Positions 51,545 to 61,550 of a DNA stretch of 64,000 nucleotides are shown piece after piece (the first letter of the stretch is position 1; each line of letters starts with the position of its first letter). The stretch covers positions 992,001-1,056,000 of the forward strand of contig BCGN01000008.1 of assembly GCA_001599295.1 (NCBI GenBank), given 5' to 3'. The stretch comes from Sporopachydermia quercuum (taxonomy: Eukaryota; Ascomycota; Sporopachydermiomycetes; Sporopachydermiales; Sporopachydermiaceae). The notes beneath the pieces were generated by a model. It saw only the letters and a list, made by a program, of their open reading frames with translations. It was not told the DNA's origin and ran no database searches. Both the position numbers and the translations under genes were made by a program.

Positions 51545-52444
51545 ATGTTTACCAGGGTATTTAGAACAAGTGCTATTCGTACGTTCTCGACATCGCGATT
51601 TTTGAGAGGGTTGGTGTCAGCTGCTGAAAAGGCTCAAAATGCAAAGAACTTTAAAGTTGAGCCTCTATCAAGGCCCATTGGCATGGATACTAAACCAGAC
51701 TCCAAAGAGGATTATGGAATATCTGCTAACAGAAATCGAACATTGAAACAGAAGAAAGATGATATACTGAGCATTGAGAAAAACAAGGAAAGACAGGAAA
51801 GATTAGAAGAAGAATTTGCTACATCAGGATTACATGATGTTTATACTTTCAGACATACCGAGGGTAAATTATTTCTATCCCCATCTGCTTACTTTCGAGC
51901 TGACAAGGCTAAGTACTTTCCTAACTTCATTGGTAAGCTATTGAATAACGAAAGTGGTAGTAGTGCTGAAATTCTTGATGAAAAAATCAGTTTAGTAAGA
52001 GTGTACACCAGTGCAGTTGGTCAACAACAAGCTGACCAGTTTTTTGACAAGACTGAAGATCAATTGGAAGATAAATATCACAATACAACAAAAAATTGGC
52101 TCAAGGGTAATGATTTAGTGGATAAATTTGGTGATAATGTTCAAATTATTGACATTAATATTGAAGAGAATTTCGTGAAGGGTTTGTTTGTTTCTTTATT
52201 TAAGAGTAGAATTAGAAAGCTAATACCTGAGTGGAGACATAACAAGTACTTGTTCGTGAGAAGCAAAGATATAGCTTCGCCAGTGAAGAAAGCTATCAAG
52301 CTAGATAATCTTTATACAGGATATATCTATGTCGTTGATAAAAGCATGAAGATAAGATGGGCAGCTTGTGGTGAAACAAGTGAAGAAGAACGTAAAATGA
52401 TATGGAAAGTGGTCAAAGGAGTTCTCAAGGAGTCCAGTAAATAA
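51545..52444 (+). CDS. ATP10: ATP10, F0 ATP synthase assembly factor
   Basis: 299 residues from the ATG at 51545; 11 preceding codons are open from a TTG only. A basic presequence (MFTRVFRTSAIRTFSTSRF) is followed by the Atp10 body: FRHTEGKLFLSPSAYFRADK and KYFPNFIGKLL match the S. cerevisiae landmarks (FNHGKTFLAPPRLF, YFPNFFG). Further on are VQIIDINIEENFVKG and, near the end, GYIYVVDKSMKIRWAACG with the family's IRWAGSG-like motif. Atp10 is an inner-membrane chaperone that helps subunit 6 (Atp6) assemble with the Atp9 ring. It is part of the conserved group CCW14-ATP10-COX8-VPS33. Confidence 0.93.
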   Translation: MFTRVFRTSAIRTFSTSRFLRGLVSAAEKAQNAKNFKVEPLSRPIGMDTKPDSKEDYGISANRNRTLKQKKDDILSIEKNKERQERLEEEFATSGLHDVYTFRHTEGKLFLSPSAYFRADKAKYFPNFIGKLLNNESGSSAEILDEKISLVRVYTSAVGQQQADQFFDKTEDQLEDKYHNTTKNWLKGNDLVDKFGDNVQIIDINIEENFVKGLFVSLFKSRIRKLIPEWRHNKYLFVRSKDIASPVKKAIKLDNLYTGYIYVVDKSMKIRWAACGETSEEERKMIWKVVKGVLKESSK

Positions 52445-52659
52445 AANTAATTGAGTAAATAGTTACTGTACATAAAACAATAGACATGTCAATGCTACAT
52501 GAGAGAAGAATGATTTATAAGAGAAATTTGAATTTAAATTAATTTCTTTTTTGTTCCATTACAAAATATATTCAATTTTGTATCATGAACCCATACACAC
52601 CAATATACCAATCCCTGGAATACCCAAAACCATGAAAACCGGTTCGACTTGCACCTATT

Positions 52660-53397
52660 TTAGAAGGCAAGACCAACGACAAAAACAACAAAAGCAGCAA
52701 ATGCGCTGGCACCAACTTGAACACCCATATTAGTAGATGCAGGAATAGTAATAGAAGGTTGAGCTTCAGATGTAGTACTAGTGGGAGCAGGTTCGGAAGA
52801 AGTGGGGGTAACAGAAGGAGCTTCTGATTCGGAGGAAGTGACAGGTACGGTTGCTTCAGAAGAAGACTCTTCAACAGAACTTGTAGCAGTTGCAGACTCA
52901 GACTCAGATTCAACGGTGGATGTGGCACTGGCAGTAGCAGATGAGCTGGCAGAGCTAACAGAAGTGATAACAGAAGAACTAGCAGAGCTAACAGAAGTGC
53001 TAACAGAAGAGCTAGCAGAGCTAACAGAAGTGCTAACAGAAGAGCTAGCAGAGCTAACAGAAGTGCTAACAGAAGCAGAACTACTTTCTGAAGAAGTAAC
53101 AGCAATACTGGATGAACCACCATTGATGTCTGCATCGAAACTTGAACAAGTTGACTCTAAAGCACTAATAGCTTCATCAGTGACACCGTCGGGGCAAATG
53201 TTTTTCAAACAAGAAACCAAAGCATCACCATCATTGGAGCATAAACATGGAATATCATTCATAGAGTTGCATTGGGATGATTCTCTGGTAACCTCATTGA
53301 CGCATGCTAATAAACAAGCAGGAGGTGTAGCAACAACAACTTGTGACAACAATGCAATTGTTGAAACTCCTAAGGTATAAACGACAGATGAACGCAT
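52660..53397 (-). CDS. CCW14: CCW14-type CFEM cell-wall protein
   Basis: 245 residues. A signal peptide (1-23) precedes an eight-cysteine CFEM domain beginning TPPACLLACVNEV (S. cerevisiae Ccw14: TPPACLLACVAQV). A Ser/Ala/Val stalk of 11-residue repeats and a Ser/Thr/Pro/Glu segment follow. The C-terminal hydrophobic GPI signal is GASAFAAFVVFVVGLAF. Ccw14/Icwp is a GPI-derived glycoprotein of the inner cell wall that adds stability and lytic-enzyme resistance. Position supports orthology: CCW14 lies between STE23 and ATP10 in S. cerevisiae and here. A related protein is encoded at 23448-24413. It runs convergently with ATP10 at a 215-base spacing. Confidence 0.92.
   Translation of the reverse strand: MRSSVVYTLGVSTIALLSQVVVATPPACLLACVNEVTRESSQCNSMNDIPCLCSNDGDALVSCLKNICPDGVTDEAISALESTCSSFDADINGGSSSIAVTSSESSSASVSTSVSSASSSVSTSVSSASSSVSTSVSSASSSVITSVSSASSSATASATSTVESESESATATSSVEESSSEATVPVTSSESEAPSVTPTSSEPAPTSTTSEAQPSITIPASTNMGVQVGASAFAAFVVFVVGLAF
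52941..53074 (-). repeat. 33-bp tandem repeats in CCW14
   Basis: About four copies of a 33-bp unit encoding SSASSSVSTSV. The central copies are almost identical, so the array is recent or being homogenised. Confidence 0.85.
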
Positions 53398-54818
53398 TTT
53401 GAGTATTTAAAGGATAATCAATATCGAAAACGTAAAAAGTGGTAGCGAATGTGTATGTCGTACTGAATCGATATATCTAGTTTCAAACAGACAATTTTTT
53501 ATAACCAAAGACTTTTTAGCAACTGGTATCGTGAACGAAGGATGTAGTTCGAGAATTGATGTAACCAGGAGAAGTGCATCAGCAAACAAAAGAATCGAAA
53601 CGAAGAATACTATGTTGATGAGAAACGGAAATAGTTCGAAAGAAAGTAGAGTAGTGCATTAGAGATGAGTTTGTCAGGGTTTGTTTATTGTGGATGATAT
53701 GACAATGATTATGTCATAATCTAAAAATAACTAAAGATTTTTCTTAAAGTGAGGGTGTTTGTACTGATAAATGCATGATACGCTTATACGACTTAGGTGA
53801 CACCAAATGTGAATTCATTTTACTTTTGTCAGAAATAACTTCCAAAGCATTAGCTTTTAAAGTGGAGAACTATATTCCTGCTTTCAAGAAACTGTAGAGT
53901 TATTTTCTTACAGGATATTCCTTGTGTCTTCTTGAATCAACATCATTATGAACTTTGGAATGTCAAAAAGTTTTCGATGTTGTGTCCGAAGTATATGCCA
54001 TGCCAACCTGACTTAAATGAAACTCGTACCTCATCAGGGACACTAACTGATGGCTGACATGCCTTGTATGAAAGTAACAAACTATTAAATGCCATTGCTT
54101 GTTTCATAATTTATAAAGAGTATCAATACCCTACTCATTATTTTCATTATTCTGCTCTCTTCACTAGTTTTTCACAATACAAACCGCACTCTGCTTGCCA
54201 AAGAACGCTGCTTTTTTTCTATCTCAGGCAACATTCATGCTACCTCAACTTNAAAGTTTCAAAAATTTGATTCGAACTTAAATGGAACTCAGAGCATCTA
54301 GATCAAAGACTTTACTGATTACCTAATACTATAATCACTATTTTATTTTATGGTGGCTCAGTGGCTGAATTCTTGATTAGGAAATTGCTTTGCCAGGCAC
54401 ATTACACCATCAAGCGGCAAAATATTCCACCCAAATAGGATTCTTGAAGTACAGGATCAGTGAAGATATAAAATATAAAGTTTGACTGTGGATAGGAATC
54501 CTGCCATATGAACTGTCCATTTCACCACCTTCTTCGGTATTTTATTATTTCAATAATGTTCACATAGACATTGCTGCATTTCATACTCAGACATATATAA
54601 CTTACAAGGTATTCTATGGAAGTCACATTGTTTTGTAGAGTTGGCTATTATAGTGTAATGCACAAATAGGATATTCCGTGGTACAAAGGCAAGTCACGAT
54701 TGTTGATTGTTACTTACGTGGTAGTGATCTATCTCATTTACTATTGTTCCCAATTCTTTTTTTATATTATTTTTTTCACCAGTCCTGATTTCCATGAATG
54801 ACATAACTCTCAGGATTT
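53398..54818. other. Divergent intergenic CCW14 / STE23
   Basis: 1.4 kb with one N. No recognisable gene; frames of 60-68 codons lack features. A segment near 54352-54420 resembles a tRNA A-box but has no B-box. Confidence 0.55.
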
Positions 54819-57800
54819 ATGTTTTTCAGATCAGCACTAAGAGCAGGAACGAAAGCTATCTTGTCTCAAGTTTCAATCATTTCCTCAATCCGTTTATATC
54901 ATCCAACGATATCAACCCTGTCTCAACTTAATCCTTCATTCCCAATGAGTATTATTCCTCGTTCTACTGAGCCATTCACATTGGTAACGAACAGTGAAAG
55001 ACCTCAGTTCACCCGTCCCGATACCGATGACAGAGAGTATAGAGTGATTATCCTTGCGAATGGATTGGAAGCTGTTTTGATCCATGACGCTAAAGCTGAT
55101 AAGGCATCTGCCGCTCTAAGTGTCAATGTTGGATCATTTGCTGATAAAGATTATTTACCAGGTTTAGCACATTTTTGTGAGCATTTACTTTTCATGGGAA
55201 CTGAAAAATTCCCCAGTGAAAATGAATACTCTGAGTATCTTGCTGCTCATTCAGGTCACTCAAATGCTTATACAGCATCACAAGAAACCAATTACTTCTT
55301 TGAAGTAGGAAAAGACCATTTTGAAGGAGCTCTCGATAGATTTGCTCAATTTTTTATAAATCCTTTATTCAGCGCTGATTGTAAAGATAGGGAGATCAAA
55401 GCCGTTGATTCTGAAAATAAGAAGAACTTACAAAGTGATACATGGAGATTACATCAATTAGATAAAGCTACAGCCAATCCTGATCATCCATATTCAGGCT
55501 TCAGTACCGGTAATCTTGAAACGCTACGAGATGAGCCTGTTGAAAAAGGAATCGATGTACGTGAAGTATTGTTGAAATATTATTACTCTCATTACTCTGC
55601 AAACCTAATGAAGCTGGTAATGCTGGGAAAGGAGGACTTAGATACTTTACAGTCGTGGGCCATAGATTACTTCAGTCCTATCAAGAATTCCAATTTATCA
55701 CCACCAAAATACGATACTCCAGTTTTTACTGAAAAGGAACTTGTGAAGTTTGTCAAAGCAAAACCAGTGATGGATAGCCGAAGTTTAGATATCACATTCT
55801 TGGTTCCTGATAATTCAAAGTATTGGGACGTTAAACCAGGATCATACTATTCTCATTTGTTAGGTCATGAAGGTGTTGGATCTTTATTATATTACTTGAA
55901 AGAACTGGGTTATGCTGAATCATTAAGCTCAGGTGGATATAACATTTCCACTGGAAATGACTTTTTCTCAATAAGCATCGGTTTAACAGAAGAAGGTTTG
56001 AAGCATTATAAAGATATTGTTGTTATCGTTTTCCAATATATTGCTATGTTGAAAAAGACTCCTGCTCAGAGTTATGTCTATGAAGAACTACAGAAAACCT
56101 CTCTAATGGACTTCAAATTTCAACAGAAGACAAGTGCCAGCAAAACTTCCAACCGTTTATCTTCTTTATTAAATAGCAAAGATCAGTCTTTTCCCAGAGA
56201 CTTTCTGTTATCTCCTGGCTTATTCCGTAATTTCAACCCAGAAGTTATCGACGAGTATGGTCGGCATTTGAGGACTGATAACTTTAGAGTGACTTTGGTC
56301 GCCCAATCATTAGGGAACCTTACTGAAACTGAAAAATGGTACGGAGTGAACTATTCTATTGAAGACATAGATAAAGAATGGCTTGCAAAAATCCAATCTG
56401 CAGAACCAAACCCCAATCTTCATTTACCTATCCCAAATGAGTTTATTCCTACTGATTTCTCTGTAGCAGAAAAGAATCCTGATGTAGTTCCAGCTACGGA
56501 ACCAAGATTAATAAAATCATTAGGTAAATTAAAAGTATGGTATAAAGCTGATGATGTTTTCTTTGTACCAAAAGGAAATGTTTTTATTCATTTAAGAACA
56601 CCTAATGTGAATACAACACCAACTGTTTCTTGTATTGCTAGTTTGTTCACTGATTTGATTGACGATTCACTAAATGATATCGCTTATAATGCTGAAATTG
56701 CCGGATTAAACTACTCTTTCTATTTGGTGAAAGACGGGCTCGAGATTTCACTTTCTGGATATAATGATAAGCTTTTAAAGCTTCTCAATGTGATTTTAGA
56801 ACGCATAAAGGCATTTTCTCCTGATAAAAAGCGATTTGACATTTTGAAAGATCGTCTTGAACGCTCTTATAAGAATTTCGGGTACTCTGTCCCCTATAAT
56901 CAAGTTGGCCATTATACCCTTTATTTACTCAATGAACGAACGTGGACAGTTGAAGAAAAGCTGAGTGCTTTGAAGTCGTTGACATTTGATATGTTCCAGA
57001 GATATATCCCTGTACTATTAGAAGAGTTTGATGTTGAAATGCTTGCACATGGAAATTTCGCAAAAGAGGATGCCTTAAAAATTGGTGACTTAGTTATGGA
57101 AACTTTGAACCCTATAATTAATGCTTTCGACACAAGTACTGGAAATGTACCTTCCAGATCTTATGTTTTAAAGCCTGGCGGTAAATATCGTTATGATGCT
57201 CCTTTGGCTGATAAGGATAACAAGAACTCATGTATTGAATACTTCGTCCAAGTTGGACCTGTAACCGACGACAGATTACGAGCTCTACTTGACCTATTGG
57301 TTCAAATCGGCCATGAACCCGCTTTTAACAAACTAAGAACAAAGGAACAACTAGGATATGTAGTATTCAGTGGCACCAGATCCACTCGGACTACTATTGG
57401 TTACCGAGTTTTGATTCAAAGTGAACGACCTACATCCTATTTGGAACATAGAATTGACTCGTTCCTGAACACTTTGAAAACCATTCTTGTCAATTTGACC
57501 GCTAAAGAGTTTAATGATCACCTCGAAGCTTTAAAGCACAAGAAATTGGAAAAGAAGAAAAATTTGAAGGAAGAATCAACTAGATACTGGGGACATATTA
57601 GATCTGGTTATTACAACTTTCTGCAACATGAGATTGATGTTAAGTTTTTAGATACCTTAACAAAGAAGGATGTGATAAACTTTTTTAATCAATATATTGA
57701 TCATAACAATGGCCTACAAACACGCTTGATTGTTAATTTGAACAGCCAGGTTGAGTACAAGCCTTCGAAATCCAAGACAATCAAATCAATACTATCAAAC

Positions 57801-58157
57801 TATTTGATAGAGAAAGATGTTACATTTTCATCCTCTGATTTAGATGCTTCAGTTGACTCTTTAGGTGTTGATACCCTAGATTTCAAGGATGACAATGACT
57901 TGAATCAACATGTAATAACTAACCTTTTGAAGGATATTGAATTGAAGATTGAAGAATTGGTAGGTAAAGATAGAATTGATCGTAAAGGGTTCAATGAATA
58001 CTTCGTTGAACATTTATTCAACGAAATACCGGAGGCTTATCCTGGAGGAGCATTAATCACTGATGTAACACAGTTTAGAAATAGTTTGGCATTAAGTGAG
58101 GCCCCAAATCCTGTAGTTGATTTATCAACGTTCGTGGACAATGATGCTAAGTTATAA
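54819..58157 (+). CDS. STE23: STE23, M16A insulysin-type metalloprotease
   Basis: 1112 residues. The inverted zinc motif HFCEH spans H118-H122, and the third ligand is E199 in DSENKKNLQ. The four-domain insulysin layout is complete, including RTKEQLGYVVFSGTR in the C-terminal half. S. cerevisiae Ste23 is 1027 residues and cleaves the a-factor precursor redundantly with Axl1. The first 42 residues form a basic, serine-rich presequence (MFFRSALRAGTKAILSQV) ending before a second ATG (MSIIPRSTEPF). Both mitochondrial and cytosolic forms could thus be made. C-terminal residues after about 1010 extend beyond the usual end and are acidic. It keeps the conserved position next to CCW14. Confidence 0.93.
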   Translation: MFFRSALRAGTKAILSQVSIISSIRLYHPTISTLSQLNPSFPMSIIPRSTEPFTLVTNSERPQFTRPDTDDREYRVIILANGLEAVLIHDAKADKASAALSVNVGSFADKDYLPGLAHFCEHLLFMGTEKFPSENEYSEYLAAHSGHSNAYTASQETNYFFEVGKDHFEGALDRFAQFFINPLFSADCKDREIKAVDSENKKNLQSDTWRLHQLDKATANPDHPYSGFSTGNLETLRDEPVEKGIDVREVLLKYYYSHYSANLMKLVMLGKEDLDTLQSWAIDYFSPIKNSNLSPPKYDTPVFTEKELVKFVKAKPVMDSRSLDITFLVPDNSKYWDVKPGSYYSHLLGHEGVGSLLYYLKELGYAESLSSGGYNISTGNDFFSISIGLTEEGLKHYKDIVVIVFQYIAMLKKTPAQSYVYEELQKTSLMDFKFQQKTSASKTSNRLSSLLNSKDQSFPRDFLLSPGLFRNFNPEVIDEYGRHLRTDNFRVTLVAQSLGNLTETEKWYGVNYSIEDIDKEWLAKIQSAEPNPNLHLPIPNEFIPTDFSVAEKNPDVVPATEPRLIKSLGKLKVWYKADDVFFVPKGNVFIHLRTPNVNTTPTVSCIASLFTDLIDDSLNDIAYNAEIAGLNYSFYLVKDGLEISLSGYNDKLLKLLNVILERIKAFSPDKKRFDILKDRLERSYKNFGYSVPYNQVGHYTLYLLNERTWTVEEKLSALKSLTFDMFQRYIPVLLEEFDVEMLAHGNFAKEDALKIGDLVMETLNPIINAFDTSTGNVPSRSYVLKPGGKYRYDAPLADKDNKNSCIEYFVQVGPVTDDRLRALLDLLVQIGHEPAFNKLRTKEQLGYVVFSGTRSTRTTIGYRVLIQSERPTSYLEHRIDSFLNTLKTILVNLTAKEFNDHLEALKHKKLEKKKNLKEESTRYWGHIRSGYYNFLQHEIDVKFLDTLTKKDVINFFNQYIDHNNGLQTRLIVNLNSQVEYKPSKSKTIKSILSNYLIEKDVTFSSSDLDASVDSLGVDTLDFKDDNDLNQHVITNLLKDIELKIEELVGKDRIDRKGFNEYFVEHLFNEIPEAYPGGALITDVTQFRNSLALSEAPNPVVDLSTFVDNDAKL

Positions 58158-58568
58158 TCTGACCTTATAGTTTAATAGATAATAAATGAGAATTGATAAG
58201 GGTTTCTACCAGTAAGAATAGATGTCGTACAGAGTGACGAATGTCCATGGGTTTATACTTTGTTGTCTAACCTGTTCTCAAACACAAGAGATTAATGATA
58301 TCTACCTACAAAATGGGAAGAATGATTTTCTGTAACTTTCATTTCATTAGTTTTGAAATATTAACGGAAGCAAAAAGAAACATTAAGCACTAAATTTCTT
58401 AATTCATAAGATAGTAAAAGTCTGCGCGATAACTAATCATTTTAACCTAAATTTTTGATTTATCTGCAAGCTGAGTTTTAGAAGTCCAAAGCAAATCAAC
58501 CAACAATCAAATAATCTTTTCATCTTTTTTTTTTTTTGGTTCACTTTAGTTCATTTTTTCTTGACAAC
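58158..58568. other. Convergent intergenic STE23 / RIM4
   Basis: 410 bases of 3' flanks with a T12 tract near 58529. Nothing else seen. Confidence 0.6.
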
Positions 58569-60829
58569 TTAGTATAAGTTGCCCACATTAGAAACATCAT
58601 TATGATAATTGTCTCCACAAATAGGATAATATGGGGTAGGATTTTTCATTGGCATTTGTTTCATATCTTTGGGTAAATAACTATATCCGAAGTATGGATT
58701 GACACCATACTCGATATAAGGAATTGGAGGGAATGCAGGTGGAACATAATAAGGTGGAAATGAAAAAGTTCCTTCCTTTTGAGGCATTCCATATATATCT
58801 CTTTGAGCATCAGCAAACTCATGATACATTTGCTCATGAGGAGCTGAAAAGGTCATATTACTGTTTTTGGTACCATTTGTTTCACCTTTCGACACTACTG
58901 AATTTGGAGAATAATATGTTGTAGGTGCTGTTCTTGTTCCGGTGTGAGCTGATGGTGACGAAGGGGCAGATCCTTTGAGGTGAACAGTGGAAGAAAAAGA
59001 TTTACTGCTTTCTCTACTTTCTGGAACACTGTGGTCTTCAGAAACTACAGGAGGGGCCCTTTGGAAACTATTTGAGTTGGGAGATGGTGAAACAGGTGGT
59101 GAAGACTGACTATGTGTTTCAGTACCCCACATTGTCGGTCCGAAGGTGTTATCTCCAGGTGGAACATAAAAAGGTTGGTAAACCAATGGCATTCTGTTTC
59201 CTTGATTCATCATCATATGTTGTTCATGATTTGGATACTAGATATTCGTTAGAGAGAATGAAACACAAATATATAGGCGCAATGAGCACATAAGGAAGAT
59301 AATGGTTTTCTTACCATAAAAGGAGCCATTTGGGGTGAATGATAATCCATGAACGGAACCATATAAGAGGTTGGAGCATTACTTCGGAAAGACTTTCTCT
59401 TCTGAACGCTTTTCTTGTTGGCAGTTTTATCTCCTATGGATGCCGAGCCATTATGCCTTCTGATCGGTGGAGGGGCCAAAGCCAACCTTTGAGAGTTGGA
59501 TTCCTTTTGAAACGGCTCAGTTTTGCTGTGAAAGGTAGTTGGGTAAAGTTCTCTGTACTGGACGTGCATCGTTTTAGATAAGAATATGGAGTGATTTTCT
59601 TGTTCAACAGCAGCAGCAGCAGCCTTTTCAGATTTGAACTTAATGAAAGCAAATACTGAGCTTTTTCTTTCCAGATCTGACTGTCTTTTGATCAAGTTAA
59701 TCTCTTCAATTGGTCCATGACGTCCAAACCTTTCTCTCAACATTGTTTCTGTTACTGCAAAACTCAATTGTCCAACAAATATGGAATGTGTATCAACAGA
59801 AGGACCTTGAGATTCATGAGAGACTGAATCTAAGTTCTGTGCCCATTCAACATATAAATCCTTGTTGATTCTCAAATTCTAGAGCATAAGTTAGTGACTT
59901 ATCAAGCGACAGATTTCACTAAGAATACATACAGCATAAGCTCTAATGGCGTCGTCACGATAAGCAAACTTGACAAACCAGCCACAAGAGAATTTTCCTT
60001 GAAGAGCTGATGGCGTGATTTGTTCACACTCTCCAAAAACTTCAACTAAGCTTTGTAAACCCTACAGCATGTAAGTTAGTATACCGCCCATGAATTAATG
60101 ACTCTCAGCTCATTATCCTACTTACCGTCTTATCAAGTTGTATTTGTTTGACAGATTCTAAATAAAGAGTACGATTTACTCTGGCAGGTTCAACACGAAT
60201 CTGCCTTCCATCTAAAATAGTATGCTGCGCTTCTTCTAAAGCCAGTTTAGCTTCTGAATCGGATGTGTACTGCACGAATGCATAAGGTCGATTCGCAACA
60301 TCACGAAGTACTTTGACTACAGCAGGTTCTCCCCATTTTTTGAAATGGGTAGTCACAGAATGAACTAGATGATCATCTGATTTGATAGCAGATAAACTAA
60401 ATACAAAGGTTAGCTTGAGAAAGGAAGCTTGTTGCAACATTCCATTTGATTGTTAACATACCTTGCAACAAAGACGCAGGAGGATGGCCTTCCACGGAAT
60501 GTGGAATCAGAAGACCCTTCAATAGGAGGGATTGCTTTGGAAACCAAGTTAGGAGCACTATTAGACTGTGACTCTAATCTAGGGGCTGAACTAAGGTTGT
60601 CATTAGAGATGCCTGAATATATTCTTGGCATATCTTCGCCAGCTTCACTAGAGAAGTCACCTACATCTGAGTCACTTGGCGCTTCATCAGAGGAGATTTC
60701 CAAAGTCTGTAAATCCTTATAGTTATCTAAACCATTGGATCCAAAAGACTTTTGCTTAAGTTCTTGTTCATTTTCCAAGTTCAAGGCGTCAAGTTCATTG
60801 TCGTCTAATTCTGAGTATTTGAAATCCAT
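58569..60829 (-). CDS. RIM4: RIM4, meiotic RNA-binding protein, five exons
   Basis: Exons (complement) 60829-60462, 60396-60126, 60061-59933, 59878-59315 and 59237-58569 give 666 residues (S. cerevisiae Rim4 713). All four introns (65, 64, 54 and 77 bases) have GT-AG ends and CTAAC-type branch points, and all phases agree. The acidic N-terminus is followed by RRM1 (GRPSSCVFVA at 115-124, NRPYAFVQYT), a degenerate RRM2 (CGWFVKFAYRDDAIRAYA), and RRM3 (SIFVGQLSF, VFAFIKF). A Pro/Tyr/Asn-rich, aggregation-prone C-terminus completes it. RGRPSSCVFVA closely matches SGRPSSCIFVA of Rim4. Rim4 first promotes early meiotic genes, then represses CLB3 and other mRNAs as amyloid-like assemblies. Every unspliced intron would truncate the protein. 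Confidence 0.9.
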
Positions 60830-61254
60830 CTTGAAAGCGTTACCAGGTAGTGTTGAGCAACGTGAAAGTTATTAGTATTTCCACCTTAGCGGCTATTCCC
60901 AAATTTGTCTTGATATATAATAAGTTCTGAATACCAATACACCAAGAGGAGAAATGTTATTAGGCAAGGCACTTTTGAGTATGTTTTGCTTGTAGCGTTC
61001 TTATTTTCATGAATATGAGTAAAAAGCTGTATCATAGAAAGTTTACTTCAAAGATTGATATGGAATGAGTTGCACCTTTTTCCTTAATTTCAACTGCAGT
61101 GTCTTATTGATCTGAGTATATTGATAAGGCAGGGATTAGCTTAATTCTTCTAATAGACAGTTTATTCAGCATTGACAAGGCAAGAGCAGTGGGTTAGTTG
61201 CACCAAAGAAGAGTGTGTAGTTGATTTAACAAATGATTAATAATCATAGACGAT

Positions 61255-61352
61255 AAACAAAAAAAGAAAGAAAGAAGAAAAGAAAGAAGAAAAGAAAGAA
61301 TAAAAGCAAAAAGAAAGAAGAAAAGAAAAGAAAAAGGAAGGAAGAAGTAAAA
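61255..61352 (+). repeat. Purine-rich GAAA/GAAG tract
   Basis: Nearly 100 bases of A and G only in irregular AAGAAAG units; on the RIM4 strand it is a pyrimidine tract about 430 bases before its ATG. It probably excludes nucleosomes. Confidence 0.8.
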
Positions 61353-61541
61353 GTGGGAGAAGAGGAGTAGCAGCAAATAAAGATAAACAAAACAAATGTT
61401 TTACACAGATATCAGATACGAAAGTACAAACACCAAACTGGTTATAGTTTTGCAGCTATCACTCATATTGTAGTACAAATCAATGCAAACATCTCATAGC
61501 ATTAAACGCTGAGTATTGAAATCTCGTTTCTGACATTTTGC

Positions 61542-61550
61542 TAGCCGCCG
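61542..61550 (+). promoter_or_regulatory. URS1-like TAGCCGCCG upstream of RIM4
   Basis: Nine of ten bases of the Ume6 site TAGCCGCCGA, about 710 bases from the RIM4 ATG. Ume6-URS1 represses early meiotic genes in mitosis and activates them with Ime1. The last base differs. Confidence 0.45.

Noticed and set aside
54352-54425. tRNA A-box-like TGGCTCAGTGG
   Set aside because: No B-box (GGTTCGANTCC) and no cloverleaf arms follow.
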